Of a stretch of DNA of 64,000 nucleotides, positions 60,653 through 64,000 are shown piece by piece. Each line of letters begins with the position of its first letter. The first letter of the stretch is position 1. The notes beneath the pieces are model-generated. The model was not told where the DNA came from. It ran no database searches and saw only the letters and a program-made list of their open reading frames with translations. Source of the stretch: Deinococcus malanensis. Lineage in GTDB: Bacteria; Deinococcota; Deinococci; Deinococcales; Deinococcaceae. A program made the position numbers and the translations under genes. The stretch lies in NCBI RefSeq assembly GCF_014647655.1, contig NZ_BMPP01000009.1, positions 1-64,000 on the forward strand. The letters run 5' to 3'.

Positions 60653-61168
60653 ATGAACGACGAGCAGCTCTCGCGCCGGCTGTCGTACCTGCTGCGCCAC
60701 GCCCCGCAGAAGGCCGGATTGACCCTGGAACCGGGAGGCTGGGCGCCACTTGCGCCGGTGCTGGCGCACCTGAAGGTCACCCGGGAGCAGGTTGAGCGGG
60801 TGGTGGCGACCAACAACAAGCAGCGCTTCACGCTGGATGGCGAGCGCATCCGCGCCAACCAGGGCCACAGCGTCGAGGTGGACCTGCGCCTGCCGCTGGC
60901 GGTGCCGCCGGCGAGGCTGTACCACGGCACCCATCCCGCCGCACTGGACGCCATCCGCCGGGAGGGACTGCGGCCTATGCAGCGCCATCACGTGCACCTG
61001 TCGCGCGACCCGGAAACGGCCCGGCAGGTCGGCGCCCGGCGCGGTACCCCGGTAATCCTGACAGTGCAGTCGGGAACCATGCACGACGCCGGACACAGCT
61101 TTTACCGGAGCGACAATGGCGTCTGGCTGACAGAGGCCGTCCCACCGGAATTCCTCACCTTTCCCTGA
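60653..61168 (+). CDS. RNA 2'-phosphotransferase, Tpt1/KptA family
   Basis: KptA moves a 2'-phosphate from RNA to NAD+, releasing nicotinamide. The 171-residue protein has the family elements L-S-Y-L-L-R-H near residue 9, N-N-K-Q-R-F, H-G-T near 88 and H-V-H-L-S-R-D near 118, with the His/Arg residues that bind RNA phosphate and NAD+. Bacteria lack the tRNA ligase pathway that makes 2'-phosphate in yeast, so its substrate is uncertain. It begins 24 bases after the peptidase stop and lies next to another NAD+-using gene. Confidence 0.88.
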   Translation: MNDEQLSRRLSYLLRHAPQKAGLTLEPGGWAPLAPVLAHLKVTREQVERVVATNNKQRFTLDGERIRANQGHSVEVDLRLPLAVPPARLYHGTHPAALDAIRREGLRPMQRHHVHLSRDPETARQVGARRGTPVILTVQSGTMHDAGHSFYRSDNGVWLTEAVPPEFLTFP

Positions 61169-61193
61169 TGGGCCAGACTGTTACCCTGGCGCC

Positions 61194-61916
61194 ATGAACC
61201 TTGAAGCCGCCCGATCCGCCCTGCGCGCCGCCCGGCGTGTCGCCGTGCTGACCGGAGCCGGCGTGAGTGCCGAGAGCGGTATTCCCACCTTCCGCGATGC
61301 CCAGACCGGCCACTGGGCGCGCTTTCGCCCCGAGGACCTGGCCAGCCCGGACGCCTACCGGCAGGATCCAGACACCGTCTGGGAGTGGTACGCCGGACGC
61401 TACCGCGACGTGCTGCGGGCCGAGCCCAACGGTGCTCACCGCCTGCTGGCCCAGCTTGAAGAGCTCAAAGGGGAAGGGTTTCTGCTGGCCACCCAGAATG
61501 TGGACGGCCTGCACGCCCGCGCCGGCAGCCGTCGGCTGGTGGAACTGCACGGCAACCTGCTCAGTGCCCGGGATGAGGTCACCGGAGAGGTATTTGCGCT
61601 GCCCGACCCGGACACGCTGGAAACGCCCCCTGTGTCTCCCAACGGTCACCGCATGCGTCCCAACATTGTGTGGTTCGGTGAGTTCCTGCCTGAAGATGCC
61701 CTGGAAACGGCAGCAGAGGCTTTTGCCAGTGCCGAGGTGGCGCTGGTCGTGGGCACCAGCGGCGTGGTGTATCCGGCCGCCGGCCTGGCTTTCGAGACCC
61801 TGCGCAGCGGCGGCGTGGTCATCGAGGTCAATCCGGAGATCACTGAACTGACGTCGCTTCTGTCGTTCAGCGTACGCGACGTGGCCTCCCGTGGGCTGGC
61901 GGCTCTGCTGGAATAG
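61194..61916 (+). CDS. Sir2-family NAD-dependent protein deacylase (sirtuin)
   Basis: Sirtuins remove acyl groups from lysines at the cost of NAD+. The 240-residue protein has G-A-G-V-S-A-E-S-G-I-P-T-F-R, T-Q-N-V-D-G-L-H and the catalytic His in E-L-H-G-N. Tyr66 and Arg69 (Y-A-G-R) form the Y-x-x-R acyl pocket of class III (SIRT5-like) desuccinylases. The zinc-ribbon segment after E-L-H-G-N-L has no cysteine at all, where four are usual, so the module folds without zinc or is lost. TACCCT lies six bases before the ATG. Confidence 0.88.
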   Translation: MNLEAARSALRAARRVAVLTGAGVSAESGIPTFRDAQTGHWARFRPEDLASPDAYRQDPDTVWEWYAGRYRDVLRAEPNGAHRLLAQLEELKGEGFLLATQNVDGLHARAGSRRLVELHGNLLSARDEVTGEVFALPDPDTLETPPVSPNGHRMRPNIVWFGEFLPEDALETAAEAFASAEVALVVGTSGVVYPAAGLAFETLRSGGVVIEVNPEITELTSLLSFSVRDVASRGLAALLE

Positions 61917-62002
61917 TCCCCGGAACCTGAACAAGTCCGCCGTTGCCTGGCTTCAGATGCACTAATCTGCTTGCGGCCCGCCGTGACGCGGGGGGCCAGC
62001 TT

Positions 62003-62262
62003 CCTTCGGGGCGGGGTGAGATTCCCCACCGGCGGTGATGGTGCCTTTGGAACATGCCTAAACCCATGTCCACACTCACCTCAGCCCGCGAAGCCCGCGC
62101 AAACCGCACCACGCGTGGGCCCGACCCGGTGAGATTCCGGGGCCGACGGTGACGCTGCGACCAGAGACGCGTGGAATACGGCAAGACAGGCGAAGGGCCG
62201 TCCCTGCGCCTCCGGCCACCCAGGCGTTTGCTGATCAGCTCAGTCCGGATGAGAGAAGGAGG
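62003..62262 (+). ncRNA. FMN riboswitch (RFN element) with an insertion
   Basis: The conserved elements appear in order: CTTCGGGGCGGGG then ATTCCCCACCGGCGGTGAT (62004-62059), AGCCCGCGCAAACC (62091-62104), CCCGGTGAGATTCCGGGGCCGACGG (62125-62149, split here by helices) and finally AGTCCGGATGAGAGAAGGA (62242-62260). Usually only a few bases separate CCGACGGT-A from AGTCCGGATG; here about 90 bases (62152-62241) lie between. The SD (AAGGAGGA) closes the element, so regulation of ribD translation or transcription by flavin mononucleotide is expected. Confidence 0.9.
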
Positions 62263-62301
62263 ACACGTTCTGCCTGCCACCCCGGCGGGCGACGTCGAAG
62301 T

Positions 62302-63408
62302 ATGTATACAGAGCATCCGCCTGACGCGGAATACATGAGACTGGCCCTCAGTGAGGCCGCACGCGGCGTGGGCCGTACCACGCCCAACCCCCCGGTAGGG
62401 TGCGTGATCGTGCAGGGCGGGCAGGTGATGGGCCGCGGCTTTCACCCCAGGGCGGGCGAGCCGCACGCAGAGGTCTTTGCGCTGCGGGAGGCGGGCGAGC
62501 AGGCACGCGGCGCAACTGCCTACGTGACCCTGGAACCGTGCAGCCATTTTGGCCGGACGCCCCCCTGCGTAGACGCGCTGATCGCCGCTGGCGTGGCCCG
62601 GGTGGTCATCGCGGCCCTGGACCCCAACCCCCGCGTGGGGGGTCAGGGGGCCTCGCGCCTGCGTGCGGCGGGAATCGACGTGACCGTGGGCGTGGCTGAA
62701 GAACAGGCCGTGCACCAGCAGGCGGGCTTCCGCAGCCTGGTGATGCGGGGGCGCCCCTGGGTGATCTACAAATACGCCATGACCCTGGACGGCAAGGTGG
62801 CCGCGCTGGACACCAGCGGCCGGAGTGAGGCCAACGGTCTGGTCACCGGCCTGGCCTCGCGTGCCCGGGTCATGGCGTGGCGCAACGAGGTAGACGGAAT
62901 TGCGGTCGGCAGCGGAACGGTCACGACCGACGACCCGCTGCTGACCACCCGCGGCGTGGAGGGTGGCCGCGACCCGCGCCCGGTGGTCTTCGACGGTCAG
63001 GGCCGCACGTCGGCCAGCGCGCGAGTGATCCGTCCCGGTACCGTGGTCGTCACGGCGCCCGGGATGGACCTGAGCACGCATGAGGCGGCCGGAGCCCAGG
63101 TGATCTATGCCGCGCAACCCCGTGAGGCCCTGACCGAACTGGGCCGCCTGAATTTCTCAACGCTGTTCGTCGAGGGCGGCCCCACCCTGGCCGGCAGCCT
63201 GCTGAACGCCGGGCTGGTGGACGAAGTACGCGCCTTTGTGGCTCCCAAGCTGCTGGGCGCTGGTCTGAATCCGCTGACAGGGCCGCTGCGGCCCATGCGT
63301 GAGGCTCAGGTCCTGCGCGACGTCACCTTCGAACCTCTGGGCGCGGATCTCCTGGTCCGGGGCCTGCTGAACGACATTCCCCGCCTGAACGCGGGAGGAG
63401 CCAACTGA
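62302..63408 (+). CDS. ribD: Bifunctional riboflavin deaminase/reductase
   Basis: RibD deaminates and then reduces the pyrimidine intermediate in riboflavin synthesis. The 368-residue protein has the deaminase domain (about 10-140) with P-N-P-P-V-G-C-V, H-A-E-V-F-A and P-C-S-H-F-G-R-T-P-P-C zinc ligands, and the reductase domain (about 145-365) with K-Y-A-M-T-L-D-G-K-V-A and V-E-G-G-P-T-L-A-G. The ATG at 62302 is used; the SD at 62256-62263 is about 38 bases earlier, but a GCCTGCC/GGCGGGC hairpin between them could bring them close. Confidence 0.92.
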   Translation: MYTEHPPDAEYMRLALSEAARGVGRTTPNPPVGCVIVQGGQVMGRGFHPRAGEPHAEVFALREAGEQARGATAYVTLEPCSHFGRTPPCVDALIAAGVARVVIAALDPNPRVGGQGASRLRAAGIDVTVGVAEEQAVHQQAGFRSLVMRGRPWVIYKYAMTLDGKVAALDTSGRSEANGLVTGLASRARVMAWRNEVDGIAVGSGTVTTDDPLLTTRGVEGGRDPRPVVFDGQGRTSASARVIRPGTVVVTAPGMDLSTHEAAGAQVIYAAQPREALTELGRLNFSTLFVEGGPTLAGSLLNAGLVDEVRAFVAPKLLGAGLNPLTGPLRPMREAQVLRDVTFEPLGADLLVRGLLNDIPRLNAGGAN

Positions 63409-64000
63409 TGTTTACCGGAATAATCGAGCAGGTGGGCCGCGTGACGCGCGCCACCGAACAGGAAGGCAATCTGACCGTTACCGTAGCGCCCGCACAGATG
63501 TGGAACGACGTGGCCCTGGGCGAGAGCATCGCAGTGAACGGAACCTGCTTGACCGTCACAGAGTGGGACGGGACCGGCTTTACCGTGGACCTGAGCCACG
63601 AGACCCTGGCCAAAACCGCCCCCCACTGGCAGGAGGGGGACGTGGTGAACCTGGAGCGCGCCATGACGGCCGGCGCGCGCTTTGGTGGTCACGTGGTCAG
63701 CGGCCATGTGGACGGCGTGGGAGAAATTCTGCAGATCGACGCCCAGCCCGGGGCCTACACCATGACGGTGCAGGCCCCGGCTGAGCTGGCCCGTTTCCTG
63801 GTGCCCAAGGGCAGCGTGACGGTGGACGGCGTGAGCCTGACGGTGGTGGACGTGGGCGGTCCGGCCGGCAGCCGCGCCGACCTGCGCGCCGACGAGTTCA
63901 CCCTGTGGCTGGTGCCGCACACGCTGGCTGTGACTTCCCTGCACACCTGGAAGGTGGGCACGAAGGTGAACCTGGAGGCCGACCAGATGGCCAAATACCT
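63408..64000 (+). CDS. ribE: Riboflavin synthase alpha chain (partial)
   Basis: Riboflavin synthase dismutates lumazine to riboflavin. The frame opens M-F-T-G-I-I-E-Q-V-G-R and has the duplicated barrel pattern: V-N-G-T-C-L-T-V, H-V-V-S-G-H-V-D-G and, in the second half, V-D-G-V-S-L-T-V-V. At least 197 codons are present; the gene runs off the window end. ATG overlaps the ribD stop by one base (TGATG), with GGAGGA before it, so translation is coupled in an operon under the FMN riboswitch. Confidence 0.94.
   Translation, partial: MFTGIIEQVGRVTRATEQEGNLTVTVAPAQMWNDVALGESIAVNGTCLTVTEWDGTGFTVDLSHETLAKTAPHWQEGDVVNLERAMTAGARFGGHVVSGHVDGVGEILQIDAQPGAYTMTVQAPAELARFLVPKGSVTVDGVSLTVVDVGGPAGSRADLRADEFTLWLVPHTLAVTSLHTWKVGTKVNLEADQMAKY

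Overview
The window is about 64 kb of GC-rich chromosome from a Deinococcus-group bacterium. The strongest evidence is a ddrB gene (single-strand DNA binding, DNA damage response) with a 17-bp radiation/desiccation response motif 13 bp before its start. Supporting evidence is a DR2231-like dUTP/NTP pyrophosphatase, an N-acylamino acid racemase, a BshB1-type bacillithiol deacetylase, an expanded GNAT, Nudix and DinB repertoire, and about two dozen genes whose start codon sits only 5-7 bases after a TANNNT -10 box, the leaderless arrangement known from Deinococcus. The species cannot be fixed from the sequence alone. Most of the window is housekeeping chromosome, with no insertion sequence, prophage or CRISPR array.

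Layout. 0.2-2.7 kb: racemase/acetyltransferase pair, then ddrB. 2.8-4.8 kb: MazG-like pyrophosphatase, a secreted-protein pseudogene, a structured RNA and a metallophosphoesterase. 5.3-11.5 kb: arginase, DinB, tRNA-dihydrouridine synthase, argB, two acetyltransferases and a VanW protein. 11.5-15.3 kb: purEK, a creatininase-family amidohydrolase, folC and tRNA-Lys. 15.7-21.8 kb: a signalling cluster of a CheB interrupted by a stop, a PAS histidine kinase without its phospho-acceptor histidine, six perfect 20-bp tandem repeats, and a CheB-CheR-PAS fusion. A second copy of the structured RNA follows. 22-33 kb: M20 amidohydrolase, folE, purA, YjbQ, DUF4403, Nudix, YigZ, MFS, ispF and trmL. 33-38.7 kb: a GGDEF-EAL protein, M29 aminopeptidase, cyclophilin, DUF3060 protein and rpoZ. 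38.7-41.4 kb: a zinc/cadmium-type P-ATPase with its SmtB/ArsR repressor and a perfect operator. 41.5-46.9 kb: an ABC sugar importer with two GH43 glycosidases. 47-48.6 kb: a pseudogene, an AT-rich patch with an orphan gene, and tRNA-Thr. 48.7-58.7 kb: bshB1, peroxiredoxin, acyl-ACP desaturase, hisC, a TetR regulator with a palindromic operator, a lipoprotein, an EamA exporter with a leader peptide, Nudix and AlkA. 58.8-64 kb: S9 peptidase, KptA, sirtuin, and an FMN riboswitch driving ribD-ribE, which runs off the end.

The most interesting unexplained feature is a pair of divergent copies of one structured RNA (3849-3932 and 21897-21981, both minus strand). Their helices are kept by compensatory changes: an H-type pseudoknot, a tRNA-like T-arm, and two mutually exclusive pairings of the same strand. 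I could not match it to a known family. Also notable are three otherwise intact reading frames each broken by one in-frame stop, the tandem repeat between divergent signalling genes, and an FMN riboswitch with a long insertion in its conserved 3' part.
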